NCBI GenBank assembly: GCA_028714255.1
Contig: JAQTMR010000005.1
Location: 62,001-126,000 of the forward strand
From: Phycisphaerae bacterium
Lineage (GTDB): Bacteria; Planctomycetota; Phycisphaerae; Sedimentisphaerales; Anaerobacaceae
Length of the DNA: 64,000 nucleotides
Direction of reading: 5' to 3'
Shown here one piece after another: positions 52,099 through 60,818 of this stretch (positions are counted from its first letter, which is position 1; each line of letters opens with the position of its first letter). Below the pieces are notes generated by a model, which was not told where the DNA came from, did no database searches, and saw nothing but the letters and a program-made list of their open reading frames with translations. Both the position numbers and the translations under genes were made by a program.

Positions 52099-53772
52099 AT
52101 GTTTTATAAATTTAAGGCGGTGACGCTGTTATGTTGCGGGTTATGCGCTGCTGTTATCTTTGGTACAGCCGGATGCAGTTCTGAGCACTATAAAGCGGAC
52201 GCCGATAAAGAAGTATATAAAATTATCAACACCAAATGGCGGGACAGCTTCGGCCAAAAAGCGAATTATACAATCAGCGATGTTCCGCCTTCGCCGAATG
52301 ACGTACAGATTGAAAACGCTGTGCCGCCGTTAGGTACTATAAATCTTGCGCAGGCGGTCGCAATGGCTACCGCACATAACCGGGACTATCAAACCCAAAA
52401 AGAAGACCTTTATCTCAGAGCGCTTACCCTGACGCTCGACCGGCATGATTTCGCGGCAAAATGGTTCGGGACCTTCGATGGCGCATACGCCAGAGACAGC
52501 GAGGACGAAACGTTAAACTATCAGGGTGAGCTTGGGTTCAAGCGACTATTGGCCGACGGAGCCGATGTTAGTGTAAGTCTCGCATACGACTGGCTGCGTT
52601 ACCTTACCGGCGACCCGCGTGCTTCGATAGGTTCGGTTCTGACCGCCAGCATAACCCAGCCGTTGCTTCGCAACAGCGGTCGAAAAGTCGTCCAGGAGAA
52701 ACTAACCCAGTCCGAACGCGAAACACTTTATCAGATACGCGCATTCAACCGTTATCGTCAGGAGTTTGTGGTTTCGATAGTAAGTGATTATTATCATGTT
52801 TTGCAGCGGAGAGATGTGGTAACAAATGCTGAAAACAACTACAAACGGAGGGTCGAATCGAGACAGCGTCTGGAGATGGAGGCCGATGCCGGCCGGACGA
52901 ATCGCTTCGAAGTTGACCAGGCCAGACAGCGTGAGCTCGATGCTATGGATAACTATGTGCGGGACCAGCAAAATTATCAACAGGCACTCGATAGCTTTAA
53001 GATACGATTGGCCTTGCCGACCGATGCCAATGTAGAACTTGACCAGAATGAGTTAAGGGCGTTGGAGAATATCGGAGTAAATCAGCCTGATTATACGGTG
53101 GATATAGCAATTGAAACGGCGCTGATTCGGCGTTTAGACCTGGCGACGAGTATGGACAGAATTGACGACGCTGTGCGTAAAGTTATGGTGGCAGAGGATA
53201 GTCTCGGCGCAGAACTGGATTTGGTCGGCGGTCTTGAGGTAGGCTCGACTCCGCCCACGGCTTATGACAGACTGCAGTTTCATCGCGGCAGTTACAGCTT
53301 CGGCCTCGGTGCTGATTTGCCGCTCGATAGAAAACTCGAGCGTAATGCCTATCGCAGGACGCTGATTGAGCTGGAGCGGCAGCAGCGAAACTATGATAAT
53401 GACGAGGACACAGTCAAACTTCAGGTACGACAGGCGTATCGTGACCTTGAGCAGGCGTCGGAAAGTTACAATATTCAGAAAAACAGTTTGAACCTGGCCC
53501 AGACGCGGGTTGAAAGCACGACGCTGCTGCTTGAAGCTGGGCGACTGACCACTCGTGACTTGCTCGAAGCGCAGGATGCTTTGCTGCAGGCTCAAAATAG
53601 TCTTACATCCGCTCTGATAAGTCACGCTATTGCGAAGTTAAGCTTCTTCCGGGACGTTGGTATCCTGCAGGTCAGGCCGGATGGAATGTGGGGGCAACAC
53701 GAATCAGGCAGTCACGAACTCGGCAAATCAGGAAAACCGGAAGTGACCGATTCCAAGTTACCCAATAGTTAA
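52099..53772 (+). CDS. TolC-family outer-membrane efflux lipoprotein
   Basis: The N-terminus has a hydrophobic signal (VTLLCCGLCAAVIF) ending GTAGCSS, a lipobox-like site with Cys about residue 26. The body has TolC/OEP features: INLAQAVAMATAHNRDYQ, a long coiled coil (VTNAENNYKRRVESRQRLEMEADAG region, here by RRVESRQRLEMEA), and a repeated second half ending VESTTLLLEAGRLTTRDLLEAQDA, identifiable by LLLEAGRLTTRDLLEAQ. It forms the outer-membrane duct of the tripartite pump encoded by the next three genes. Its stop overlaps the adaptor start by one base. Confidence 0.88.
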   Translation: MFYKFKAVTLLCCGLCAAVIFGTAGCSSEHYKADADKEVYKIINTKWRDSFGQKANYTISDVPPSPNDVQIENAVPPLGTINLAQAVAMATAHNRDYQTQKEDLYLRALTLTLDRHDFAAKWFGTFDGAYARDSEDETLNYQGELGFKRLLADGADVSVSLAYDWLRYLTGDPRASIGSVLTASITQPLLRNSGRKVVQEKLTQSERETLYQIRAFNRYRQEFVVSIVSDYYHVLQRRDVVTNAENNYKRRVESRQRLEMEADAGRTNRFEVDQARQRELDAMDNYVRDQQNYQQALDSFKIRLALPTDANVELDQNELRALENIGVNQPDYTVDIAIETALIRRLDLATSMDRIDDAVRKVMVAEDSLGAELDLVGGLEVGSTPPTAYDRLQFHRGSYSFGLGADLPLDRKLERNAYRRTLIELERQQRNYDNDEDTVKLQVRQAYRDLEQASESYNIQKNSLNLAQTRVESTTLLLEAGRLTTRDLLEAQDALLQAQNSLTSALISHAIAKLSFFRDVGILQVRPDGMWGQHESGSHELGKSGKPEVTDSKLPNS

Positions 53773-55424
53773 TGAAAGCAGACAACGCAGAAAAACAGGT
53801 TGCCCCCCGTCGCCTTGCTTCGCAAAGCGAAGCAGCGGGGGCGAAACGGCTTCGGATGATTTTGATTTTTTCGGTTGTGGTTGCAGCCGTGGGGACAGCC
53901 GTCTTTTTGTGGTGGACATCCAAAGGCCACGACGGTTCCGCAAAGGAATTAGGAATTTTCACGGTCAGCCGCGGCGATTTACCTATTACCGTCACTGAAG
54001 CAGGCGATATCAAGGCGCTTAATTCGACGGATATCAAATCTGATGTTGAAGGACGAACCACATTAATCAGTATTGTCGATGAGGGTACAACCATCACGCC
54101 GGAAGACGTCAACAATGGAAAAATCCTTGTTGAGCTGGATTCTTCGAGCATAAAAGAGAGATTGACACAGCAGGAAATCACGTTTTCAACCGAGCAGGCA
54201 AGCTATACCGAGGCTGAAGAATCGCTTGATATCCAGATAAAACAAAATGACAGCGACATCAAAGCCGGGGAAATAAAAGTCAGGTTCGCGTTGATAGACC
54301 TGCGAAAATACCTCGGCGAGATTGTTACTGAAAAACTTATGTCGGGTGCGGCGAATCCGGAAAGCAAAGATAATAGCATAGCATTGTTGATAAACGACCC
54401 TAATCTCGGCGGTGGGGCGGTGCAGAGACTTCGGGAACTAAGTGATGATATCACTTTGGCCGAAAGCAAGTTCGAACAGGCATCTGACAGGTTTATGTGG
54501 ACACAAAAGCTCTACGATAAGGAATATGTGGCGGAAACCGAGCTGCGGGGAGACGAGCTGGCGATGCAAAGCAGTAAGATTCAGATGGCCAGAGCCAGAA
54601 CTGCTTTGGAATTATTCAGGCTTTACGAATTCCCGAAAGGGGCCGAGAAACTCTTGAGCGACTATAACGAGGCAAAGCGTGAATTGGATCGCATCCAGGC
54701 AGGGGCGAGGTCGAAGCTGGCCCAGGCACAGGCAAAACTTGACAGCAGGAAAGCAACGTATTCATTGGAGAAAGAGCGTCTGGAAAAGTGGCGCAAGCAG
54801 CTTTCAGCCTGCACAATAAAAGCGCCTGTCCCCGGACAGGTGGTTTACTCATCGAGCATGATGAACAGCTGGGAGAGACGAAACAACCCGATTGAGGTCG
54901 GAGCGGAAATCCGTGAACGTCAAAAAATTATTTCCATACCCGACACCTCTGAGATGAAGGTCGAAATCAAGATTCACGAGACGTGGGTCGATAAGGTCCA
55001 GCCGGGTCAGCAGGTGAGGATAACCGTCGCGGCTTTCCCAGATAAGACCTTTACGGGCAAGGTACTGAAAAAGGCGCCTCTGGCCGACCCCGAAGAATGG
55101 CTCAATCCCGACCTGAAGGTGTATTCTACCGATGTAGGTATTGATGGAACGCACGACTTTCTCAAAACCGGTATGTCGGCTAAGGTTGAAATCATTATTG
55201 AAGAACTTAAAAATGTAATTAGTGTCCCCCTCCAGACAGTCGTTAATCGGGATGGCAAAAAGGTCTGTTATGTTATGGCATCCAAAGAGCCGCAGCAGCG
55301 AGAGGTCGAGACAGGTCTGTTTAATGACAATTTCGTTGAGATTAAAAGTGGTTTGGCTGAAGGCGAGCAGGTTCTGCTCAATCCGCCTCGCGTCAGCGAG
55401 TCAGAAGCAACTGGCGAAAAGTAA
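53772..55424 (+). CDS. macA: MacA/HlyD-type periplasmic adaptor protein
   Basis: One membrane anchor (residues 29-47) follows a short cytoplasmic tail. GIFTVSRGDLPITVTEAGDI and the GKILVELDSSSIKERL block form the first half of the lipoyl domain. A long coiled coil occupies roughly residues 135-335, and SACTIKAPVPGQVVYSSSM gives the second lipoyl half. The beta-barrel has GQQVRITVAAFPDKTFTGKV, and the C-terminal membrane-proximal part SVPLQTVVNRDGKKVCYV. At 550 residues it is longer than E. coli MacA, mostly in the hairpin. A palindromic GC-rich unit is built into codons 10-24. Confidence 0.88.
   Translation: MKADNAEKQVAPRRLASQSEAAGAKRLRMILIFSVVVAAVGTAVFLWWTSKGHDGSAKELGIFTVSRGDLPITVTEAGDIKALNSTDIKSDVEGRTTLISIVDEGTTITPEDVNNGKILVELDSSSIKERLTQQEITFSTEQASYTEAEESLDIQIKQNDSDIKAGEIKVRFALIDLRKYLGEIVTEKLMSGAANPESKDNSIALLINDPNLGGGAVQRLRELSDDITLAESKFEQASDRFMWTQKLYDKEYVAETELRGDELAMQSSKIQMARARTALELFRLYEFPKGAEKLLSDYNEAKRELDRIQAGARSKLAQAQAKLDSRKATYSLEKERLEKWRKQLSACTIKAPVPGQVVYSSSMMNSWERRNNPIEVGAEIRERQKIISIPDTSEMKVEIKIHETWVDKVQPGQQVRITVAAFPDKTFTGKVLKKAPLADPEEWLNPDLKVYSTDVGIDGTHDFLKTGMSAKVEIIIEELKNVISVPLQTVVNRDGKKVCYVMASKEPQQREVETGLFNDNFVEIKSGLAEGEQVLLNPPRVSESEATGEK
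53803..53842. repeat. GC-rich palindromic unit inside the adaptor coding sequence
   Basis: GCTTCGC-aaa-GCGAAGC (53817-53833) is a perfect stem enclosed by CCCCCG (53804-53809) and CGGGGG (53836-53841). The outer arms and the adjoining AGCGGGGGC resemble the unit at 47802-47834. It is read as VAPRRLASQSEAAGAKR, just before the membrane anchor. Confidence 0.6.
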
Positions 55425-55457
55425 AAAACCGGCGTAAATTCATCGAGGTCTGATTTA

Positions 55458-56123
55458 ATGGCCGTAGTTAGCATCGAGAATCTGTGTAAAACATACAAAA
55501 TCGGCTCGGTCGAATTGCCCGTATTGCGAAATGTAAACCTAAAGATTGAGCAGGGTGAATATATAGCTGTTATGGGGCCCAGCGGTTCGGGAAAATCAAC
55601 CCTGCTTAATTTGCTCGGCTGCCTCGACAAACCCACCAGCGGCCAATACCTGCTGGGCGGAAAGGATGTCTCCCGGCTCAACGATGATGAGTTGTCCCTG
55701 ATTCGCGGTAAAGATATCGGCTTTGTGTTTCAATCTTACAACCTCATCGGCCAGCTAAATGTTATAGAAAACATAGAGCTGCCAATATTTTATCAGGGAA
55801 TTTCGGAAAAGGCCAGTGCCGAGCACGCCAGGGAACTGGCCATATTGGTGGGACTTGGCGAAAGGCTTAAGCATCGGCCTTCGGAATTGAGCGGGGGCCA
55901 GCAGCAGCGGGTTGCGATTGCACGCGCTCTGGCGAACGACCCCCTGATTATTCTGGCCGATGAACCGACAGGCAACCTCGATTCGGAAAGCGGAGAAGAG
56001 ATTCTCGACATTCTTGACGGTCTGCATCAGCAGGGAAAAACCCTGGTCGCAGTTACCCACGATGACAGTATTGCTGCGCGTGCTCAACGGACCATACGCC
56101 TGTTCGATGGGCGCGTAAAATAG
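55458..56123 (+). CDS. ABC transporter ATP-binding protein (MacB/LolD type)
   Basis: [18 protein letters not shown] (Walker A), [16 protein letters not shown] (signature), [17 protein letters not shown] (Walker B and D-loop) and VAVTHDD (switch His) are complete. [17 protein letters not shown] is the Q-loop. The protein is 221 residues, a stand-alone ATPase of the MacB/LolD group, where the permease is a separate gene downstream. It powers the tripartite pump. Confidence 0.95.
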   Translation: MAVVSIENLCKTYKIGSVELPVLRNVNLKIEQGEYIAVMGPSGSGKSTLLNLLGCLDKPTSGQYLLGGKDVSRLNDDELSLIRGKDIGFVFQSYNLIGQLNVIENIELPIFYQGISEKASAEHARELAILVGLGERLKHRPSELSGGQQQRVAIARALANDPLIILADEPTGNLDSESGEEILDILDGLHQQGKTLVAVTHDDSIAARAQRTIRLFDGRVK

Positions 56124-56157
56124 CAGCAGTTCGATGATAAGGAAGTGATGGCAGGTT

Positions 56158-57465
56158 ATGTTTTTGTTTCGCTTAAAACGCACGGCTAAGTTAGGCATTA
56201 AAAGCCTTTGGATGCATCGGCTGCGTTCTACCCTGACGATGCTCGGCATCATTTTCGGCGTCTGCTCGGTCATTGCGATGCTTGCCATCGGAGAAGGTGC
56301 GAGTCAGGCGGCACAGGAAGCCATAGCCAGGCTTGGCAGCACGAATTTGATTATTGAAACGGCTAAACCGCCCGAAAAGCAAACCGACTCAGGCAAAGTG
56401 GAATCTGTTCGCAAATACGGCTTGACTTATACGGACGCCGAATCTATCCACAACACGATACCGGATATTCAGGTAGTTGTCCCTGTTCGTGAAATAACCC
56501 AGCAGGAGGTACGATACCTTAATCACCCTAAAGTGGCCGTAAGAGTCATAGGCACGGTCCCGTGGTATATGGAGACTTCACCGGTTCACTTGTTTCGCGG
56601 ACGCTTTTTAAGCAGTATTGATTTGCATCATCAGCAGAATGTATGTGTTGTTGATGATGATGTGGCCAGAAAACTGTTTATGTTTGACGACCCGATGAAC
56701 AAAGATATTAGAATCCAGGGAAACTATTACCGGGTTGTTGGTGTGGTTGGGGTGATGGCTTCGACTGATGGGCTAAGCGGCTTTGGCAATGATATGACCG
56801 CTCAGGCAAATCCCGCCGGCGGAGTCGTGGGAAATGTCTATATCCCTTTAACAACTGCCAAAACTCGGTTCTCTGAGCTCTCGGCAAGTTTCAGCAGTGG
56901 AAGTCGAAGCATCGAAAGAGTAGAGCTGCAGAAAATCATTGTCAAAGTTGATTCGGATGAGCAGGTGCTGCCGATACGCGATATTCTGGATGCGTCGCTG
57001 GCTCGGCTTCACGACAAAAGCGACTATCGTATAGTGGTTCCGCTGGAACTGCTGAGGCAGGCAGCCCGAACAAGGCGGATATTCAGCATTGTTCTCGGTT
57101 CAATCGCCGCAATTTCACTTGTAGTTGGTGGCATAGGCATTATGAATATTATGCTGGCTACCATCAGTGAACGAACACGCGAAATTGGAATTCGCCGCGC
57201 CCTCGGCGCAAGGAAACGCGATATAATTATTCAATTCCTTTCGGAAACGCTGCTGTTGACATTAACAGGGGGCATCCTGGGAATAATATTAGGTTCTCTT
57301 ATACCGTTTTTGGTAACGTTATTTGGACACATGCCTACCGTGATTACAGCCGGCTCGCTGGTACTGGCATTTGGTATTAGCGCATTGGTGGGAATAACTT
57401 TTGGTTTGTACCCGGCTTATCGTGCCGCCAATATGGACCCGATTGAATCGCTGAGACACGAATAA
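56158..57465 (+). CDS. MacB-type ABC transporter permease
   Basis: One N-terminal membrane helix follows LKRTAKLGIKSLWMHRLRSTL, with LGIIFGVCSVIAML. A periplasmic MacB core domain of about 250 residues follows. Three C-terminal FtsX-domain helices include IVLGSIAAISLVVGGIGIMN, then RTREIGIRRALGARKRDI and LLLTLTGGILGIILGSLIP. The final YPAYRAANMDPIESLRHE is the coupling tail of MacB/LolC proteins. It works with the preceding ATPase; exported substrates are unknown (macrolides, lipopeptides or siderophores in the family). Confidence 0.93.
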   Translation: MFLFRLKRTAKLGIKSLWMHRLRSTLTMLGIIFGVCSVIAMLAIGEGASQAAQEAIARLGSTNLIIETAKPPEKQTDSGKVESVRKYGLTYTDAESIHNTIPDIQVVVPVREITQQEVRYLNHPKVAVRVIGTVPWYMETSPVHLFRGRFLSSIDLHHQQNVCVVDDDVARKLFMFDDPMNKDIRIQGNYYRVVGVVGVMASTDGLSGFGNDMTAQANPAGGVVGNVYIPLTTAKTRFSELSASFSSGSRSIERVELQKIIVKVDSDEQVLPIRDILDASLARLHDKSDYRIVVPLELLRQAARTRRIFSIVLGSIAAISLVVGGIGIMNIMLATISERTREIGIRRALGARKRDIIIQFLSETLLLTLTGGILGIILGSLIPFLVTLFGHMPTVITAGSLVLAFGISALVGITFGLYPAYRAANMDPIESLRHE

Positions 57466-57560
57466 ATCCTTCTGCCGTCTTTCTGATGAACCTCACCGCA
57501 GGGGATGTTTTTTCGTACTGCATCCGGAAGTAAAATTTTCAGAAAAATCAAAAAATAATC

Positions 57561-57589
57561 TTGACAAATAGGATTAACTACTATATCGT
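57561..57589 (+). promoter_or_regulatory. Candidate sigma-70 promoter for a structured leader
   Basis: A perfect TTGACA (57561-57566) is followed by TATATC (57582-57587, 15-bp spacer) or TATCGT (57584-57589, 17-bp spacer). It precedes a structured stretch that ends in a terminator-like hairpin before the Fur-family gene. Confidence 0.55.
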
Positions 57590-57594
57590 AACAA

Positions 57595-57786
57595 TAGGCG
57601 TGTTAGCTGCCAGTAAGATTTGGGCAACAGATTCGGGTGTGGCATCCTAATCACCAGGGTAGGTAAAATGAGGAATCGCCGCCTGACCTTTTGCTCAACA
57701 AAATCGGTGTTGTGAACCGTACAAGATAAAACCGGTTTTGATTTCCGACAACGGAGCCGTCGGAGGAGGGCGGCTCCTCTTTATTT
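57595..57786 (+). promoter_or_regulatory. Structured leader RNA with possible attenuator (or independent small RNA)
   Basis: AGGCG at the start can pair with CGCCT about 80 bases on, enclosing several smaller hairpins. At the end, TCCGAC (57744-57749) pairs with GTCGGA (57759-57764), while the overlapping GGAGCCG (57753-57759) pairs with CGGCTCC (57771-57777) followed by TCTTTATTT. The two hairpins exclude each other, the layout of an antiterminator and terminator. I recognise no known riboswitch consensus. Confidence 0.45.
57753..57786 (+). terminator. Intrinsic terminator upstream of the Fur-family gene
   Basis: A 7-bp GC-rich stem GGAGCCG/CGGCTCC with an 11-base loop is followed by TCTTTATTTAA. 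It ends the leader transcript about 200 bases before the Fur-family start. Confidence 0.6.
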
Positions 57787-57788
57787 AA

Positions 57789-57866
57789 CCGTATTTCATA
57801 CGGCAAATTCCCCCTGCTAAATTCGAGGTGGAATTTACTACCAATACCGCCGGAAAGCGATATAAT
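57789..57866 (+). promoter_or_regulatory. Second control region before the Fur-family gene
   Basis: CCGTAT-ttc-ATACGG (57789-57803) and AAATTC-N6-GAATTT (57819-57836) are inverted repeats. A perfect TATAAT (57861-57866) follows, without a clear -35. The second repeat lies where a repressor could cover the promoter, consistent with autoregulation by the downstream Fur-family protein. Confidence 0.4.
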
Positions 57867-57920
57867 CCGTTAAATTAACAGAATACGATGGTTATGGAGT
57901 TATTACCTGCACCTGTCGTT

Positions 57921-57943
57921 GCCTGCGAGGGTTACGCAGGCAC
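57921..57943 (+). repeat. Hairpin just upstream of the Fur-family start
   Basis: TGCCTGCG (57921-57928) and CGCAGGCA (57936-57943) form a perfect 8-bp stem with a seven-base loop, 44 bases before the start codon. It would lie in the 5' untranslated region. Confidence 0.55.
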
Positions 57944-57986
57944 GGGTGATGCCGATTTCAAAAGGGCATATTTCGGGAGGTATTAT

Positions 57987-58424
57987 ATGGCAAGTAGTAG
58001 TGACAGCGATAAATTTGAGGCCAGATGTCACAAGGCCGGGCTGAAAGTGACGCCGCAGAGGATAGCGGTTTATAATGCGCTGATTGGGTCGAAAGAACAT
58101 CCGTCAGCCGATACACTGTGGCGAAAAGTGAGAAAAACTTTCCCTAATATCTCGCTGGATACGGTCAACAGGACCCTTTTGACCCTGGCTGAAATTGGTG
58201 CGGCCTTCATCGTTGAAGGTTCCGGCGATGTTAAAAGATTTGATGGTTGTCTTGAAAATCATCAGCATTTTAGGTGCGTAAAATGCAAAAAAATCATCGA
58301 TTTTCATCATAAGCCGTTCGACAATATACCTGTCCCCAAGAGCATCAGCGGGAAATACACCGTCTTGAAAAAAACAGTATATCTTGAAGGTATTTGCGAC
58401 TTGTGCAGGAAACGTTGCACATAA
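57987..58424 (+). CDS. Fur-family metalloregulator (PerR-like)
   Basis: The winged-helix part has LKVTPQRIAVYNAL and ISLDTVNRTLLTLAEIG, the Fur-family recognition helix with Asn in place of the usual Tyr. RFDGCLENHQHFRCVKCKKIIDF supplies the regulatory His/Asp metal site and the first CxxC; CDLCRKRC at the C-terminus is the second structural-zinc CxxC. The protein is 145 residues. ATG 57987 has GGGAGG eight bases upstream; the frame is open from 57888. Whether it senses iron, peroxide or another metal cannot be told. Confidence 0.9.
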   Translation: MASSSDSDKFEARCHKAGLKVTPQRIAVYNALIGSKEHPSADTLWRKVRKTFPNISLDTVNRTLLTLAEIGAAFIVEGSGDVKRFDGCLENHQHFRCVKCKKIIDFHHKPFDNIPVPKSISGKYTVLKKTVYLEGICDLCRKRCT

Positions 58425-58468
58425 CGCCTGCCCTTGCTGTGAGCAACAGATGACAGGAGACTAAGAAT

Positions 58469-59698
58469 ATGGCAACAATTAATGAAAATTTTTTGAAGCT
58501 AAAGGCTGGTTACCTGTTCCCGGAAATCAGCAGACGTGTTCGCGCATTCAGCGCCGAAAATACCGGCAAGAAAATAATCAGTCTGGGTATCGGTGATGCT
58601 ACCCAGCCTCTGGTCCCGGCTATTGTCGAGGCCATGAAAAAGGCCGTTGCCGATATGGCCGATAAAGTCACCTTCCGCGGCTATGGCCCCGAGCAGGGTT
58701 ACGATTTTCTAATTGAGGCGGTAATCAAAAATGATTTTAACCCCAGCGGGATAGATTTAAACCGCAGTGAAGTTTTCATCAGCGATGGCGCAAAATGCGA
58801 CACCGGCAACATCCAGGAAATATTCGGCCTGAATAACATTATTGCCGTAACCGACCCCGTGTACCCGGTATATGTGGATACTAATGTAATGGCCGGCAGG
58901 ACCGGCCAGGCCGACAAAAATGGCCACTATGGCAAAATCGTCTATATGCCCTGCACCGCTGAAAACAATTTCACACCGGATATACCCGCGCAAAAAGTTG
59001 ACATTATTTATCTTTGCTTTCCGAATAATCCCACCGGGGGGGTAGTGACCAAAGAAGTACTTAAAAAGTGGGTCGATTTCGCCCGCAGCAACAAAGCCGT
59101 TATCCTTTTCGATGCCGCTTACGAGGCCTTTATAACCGACCCTGCGATTCCTCATTCGATTTACGAAATTGATGGAGCAAAAGAAGTAGCCATCGAGTTT
59201 CGCAGCTTCTCCAAAACAGCCGGCTTTACCGGCGTTCGCTGCGCCTTTACTGTTGTGCCGGAGCAGTTGCAGGCCTGGACGCAGGACGGTGGGGCGGTCA
59301 AGGTCAATTCCTTATGGAACAGACGGCAGTGCACCAAGTTTAACGGCGCCTCATACATATCGCAGGCCGGTGCCGCCGCGGTCTATACCGCCGAAGGCAA
59401 AAAACAATGCCGGCAGATTATTGATATTTATATGGCCAATGCCGCCGTAATCCGCGAATCGCTTACCAAACTCGGTTACGATGTCTATGGCGGAGTTAAT
59501 GCGCCCTATGTCTGGATGAAAACGCCGGCAGGTCTAAGCTCATGGGATTTCTTCGACCGCCTGCTGCAAAAGGCCAATGTCGTCGGCACGCCCGGCTCCG
59601 GTTTTGGCCCTGCGGGTGAAGGTTACTTCCGCCTGACAGCTTTTGCCAAACCGGACGATGTCAAAGAAGCTATGCAGCGTTTTGCCGCTGTGCGATAG
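58469..59698 (+). CDS. dapL: LL-diaminopimelate aminotransferase
   Basis: The protein starts [20 protein letters not shown], characteristic of Dap[21 protein letters not shown], the PNNPTGG loop (185-191) and [14 protein letters not shown], with the pyridoxal-phosphate lysine at 249, are all present. The length of 409 residues is the family norm. It converts tetrahydrodipicolinate directly to LL-diaminopimelate for lysine and peptidoglycan, as known in planctomycetes, chlamydiae and plants. It lies 44 bases after the Fur-family gene and may be cotranscribed. Confidence 0.96.
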   Translation: MATINENFLKLKAGYLFPEISRRVRAFSAENTGKKIISLGIGDATQPLVPAIVEAMKKAVADMADKVTFRGYGPEQGYDFLIEAVIKNDFNPSGIDLNRSEVFISDGAKCDTGNIQEIFGLNNIIAVTDPVYPVYVDTNVMAGRTGQADKNGHYGKIVYMPCTAENNFTPDIPAQKVDIIYLCFPNNPTGGVVTKEVLKKWVDFARSNKAVILFDAAYEAFITDPAIPHSIYEIDGAKEVAIEFRSFSKTAGFTGVRCAFTVVPEQLQAWTQDGGAVKVNSLWNRRQCTKFNGASYISQAGAAAVYTAEGKKQCRQIIDIYMANAAVIRESLTKLGYDVYGGVNAPYVWMKTPAGLSSWDFFDRLLQKANVVGTPGSGFGPAGEGYFRLTAFAKPDDVKEAMQRFAAVR

Positions 59699-59735
59699 AT
59701 AAACAAACCAATTTACTAACATCAAGTATTATACG

Positions 59736-60818
59736 ATGACAATTGCTTATATTGGACTTGGCAGCAATTTAGGGGATAGAAAAAGCTTTATCCACAAAGC
59801 CCTTAAAATGCTGACCGAAACTAAAGATATCGAGGTTGTCCGTCTCAGCGACATACTCGAAACCGCTCCTTTGGGTGGCGCCAATCAGCCTGACTACTTA
59901 AACGCAGTGGCCCAAATCAAAACCGCTTTGACTGCGGAGGATTTACACAAGATTCTTATTGGTATTGAAGCTTCGCTCGGCAGAACCAGAAATGAAAAAT
60001 GGTCGTCGAGGAATATTGATTTGGATATTCTACTCTTCGGCGATGAAATAATAAACAGCCCCCGTTTAACCATTCCGCATTCGCAGATGCACCTGCGCTC
60101 GTTTGTCCTCAAGGGCCTGTGTCAGCTCGATGCTGAACTGCTTCACCCTGTTATAAAAGAGCCGATGAAAGAGCTGGCGGGCAGGCTCAATAATGCGGAC
60201 TTTGTGCTCAATCCCGAATTGCCGCAGCTTATCAGTGTTGCAGGTGTCATCGGCGTTGGGAAAACCACCTTGGCTAAAAAGCTGTCGGACATCCTCGGCT
60301 GCAAATGTATCCTCGAACCATATGACGAAAATCCGTTTCTGCCGGATGTTTACGCCGGCAAAAAGGAATTGGCGCTGGATTCCCAGTTATTTTTCCTGAC
60401 TGGCAGGGTAAAACAATTAACCCGCAGTGCGCTGGCTGCCGGGCAAATAACTATCAGCGATTATGTCTTTGACAAAGAGCTTATTTATGCTCAAATATTG
60501 CTCGATGCCGAGCAGTTGGCTTTGTATAAGGGAATTTATCCGCCGTTCAGCGAAGCGGTTGTCTCGCCGGCCTTGGTAATATATTTGACCGATTCCGTGC
60601 AAAACTGCCTCGAACGGATTCACAGACGCAATCGCCCCTACGAGCAAAAAATCGAGCCGCAGTTTCTGGATGCCCTTAGCCGAGGCCACGAAAAGCTCTT
60701 TGCGGACTGGAAGAAATGTCCAGTTATCCGTTTATCGATGTTGCAGTTCGACTTTATGCGGGATGATAATGTCCAATCTCTCGCGAACCAGATAAAAAGT
60801 TATATCGCAATACAATGA
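59736..60818 (+). CDS. folK: FolK-deoxynucleoside kinase fusion
   Basis: Residues 1-155 are 6-hydroxymethyl-7,8-dihydropterin pyrophosphokinase: IAYIGLGSNLGDRKS, RNIDLDILLFGDE and IPHSQMHLRSFVLKGL. Residues 165-360 are a deoxynucleoside kinase: ISVAGVIGVGKTTLAKKL (P-loop 170-177), EPYDENPF, ISDYVFDKELIYA and the lid ERIHRRNRPYEQ. The first part acts in folate synthesis, the second phosphorylates deoxynucleosides, so the chain joins folate and nucleotide salvage. Both active sites look complete. The stop overlaps panC by 4 bp. Confidence 0.92.
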   Translation: MTIAYIGLGSNLGDRKSFIHKALKMLTETKDIEVVRLSDILETAPLGGANQPDYLNAVAQIKTALTAEDLHKILIGIEASLGRTRNEKWSSRNIDLDILLFGDEIINSPRLTIPHSQMHLRSFVLKGLCQLDAELLHPVIKEPMKELAGRLNNADFVLNPELPQLISVAGVIGVGKTTLAKKLSDILGCKCILEPYDENPFLPDVYAGKKELALDSQLFFLTGRVKQLTRSALAAGQITISDYVFDKELIYAQILLDAEQLALYKGIYPPFSEAVVSPALVIYLTDSVQNCLERIHRRNRPYEQKIEPQFLDALSRGHEKLFADWKKCPVIRLSMLQFDFMRDDNVQSLANQIKSYIAIQ

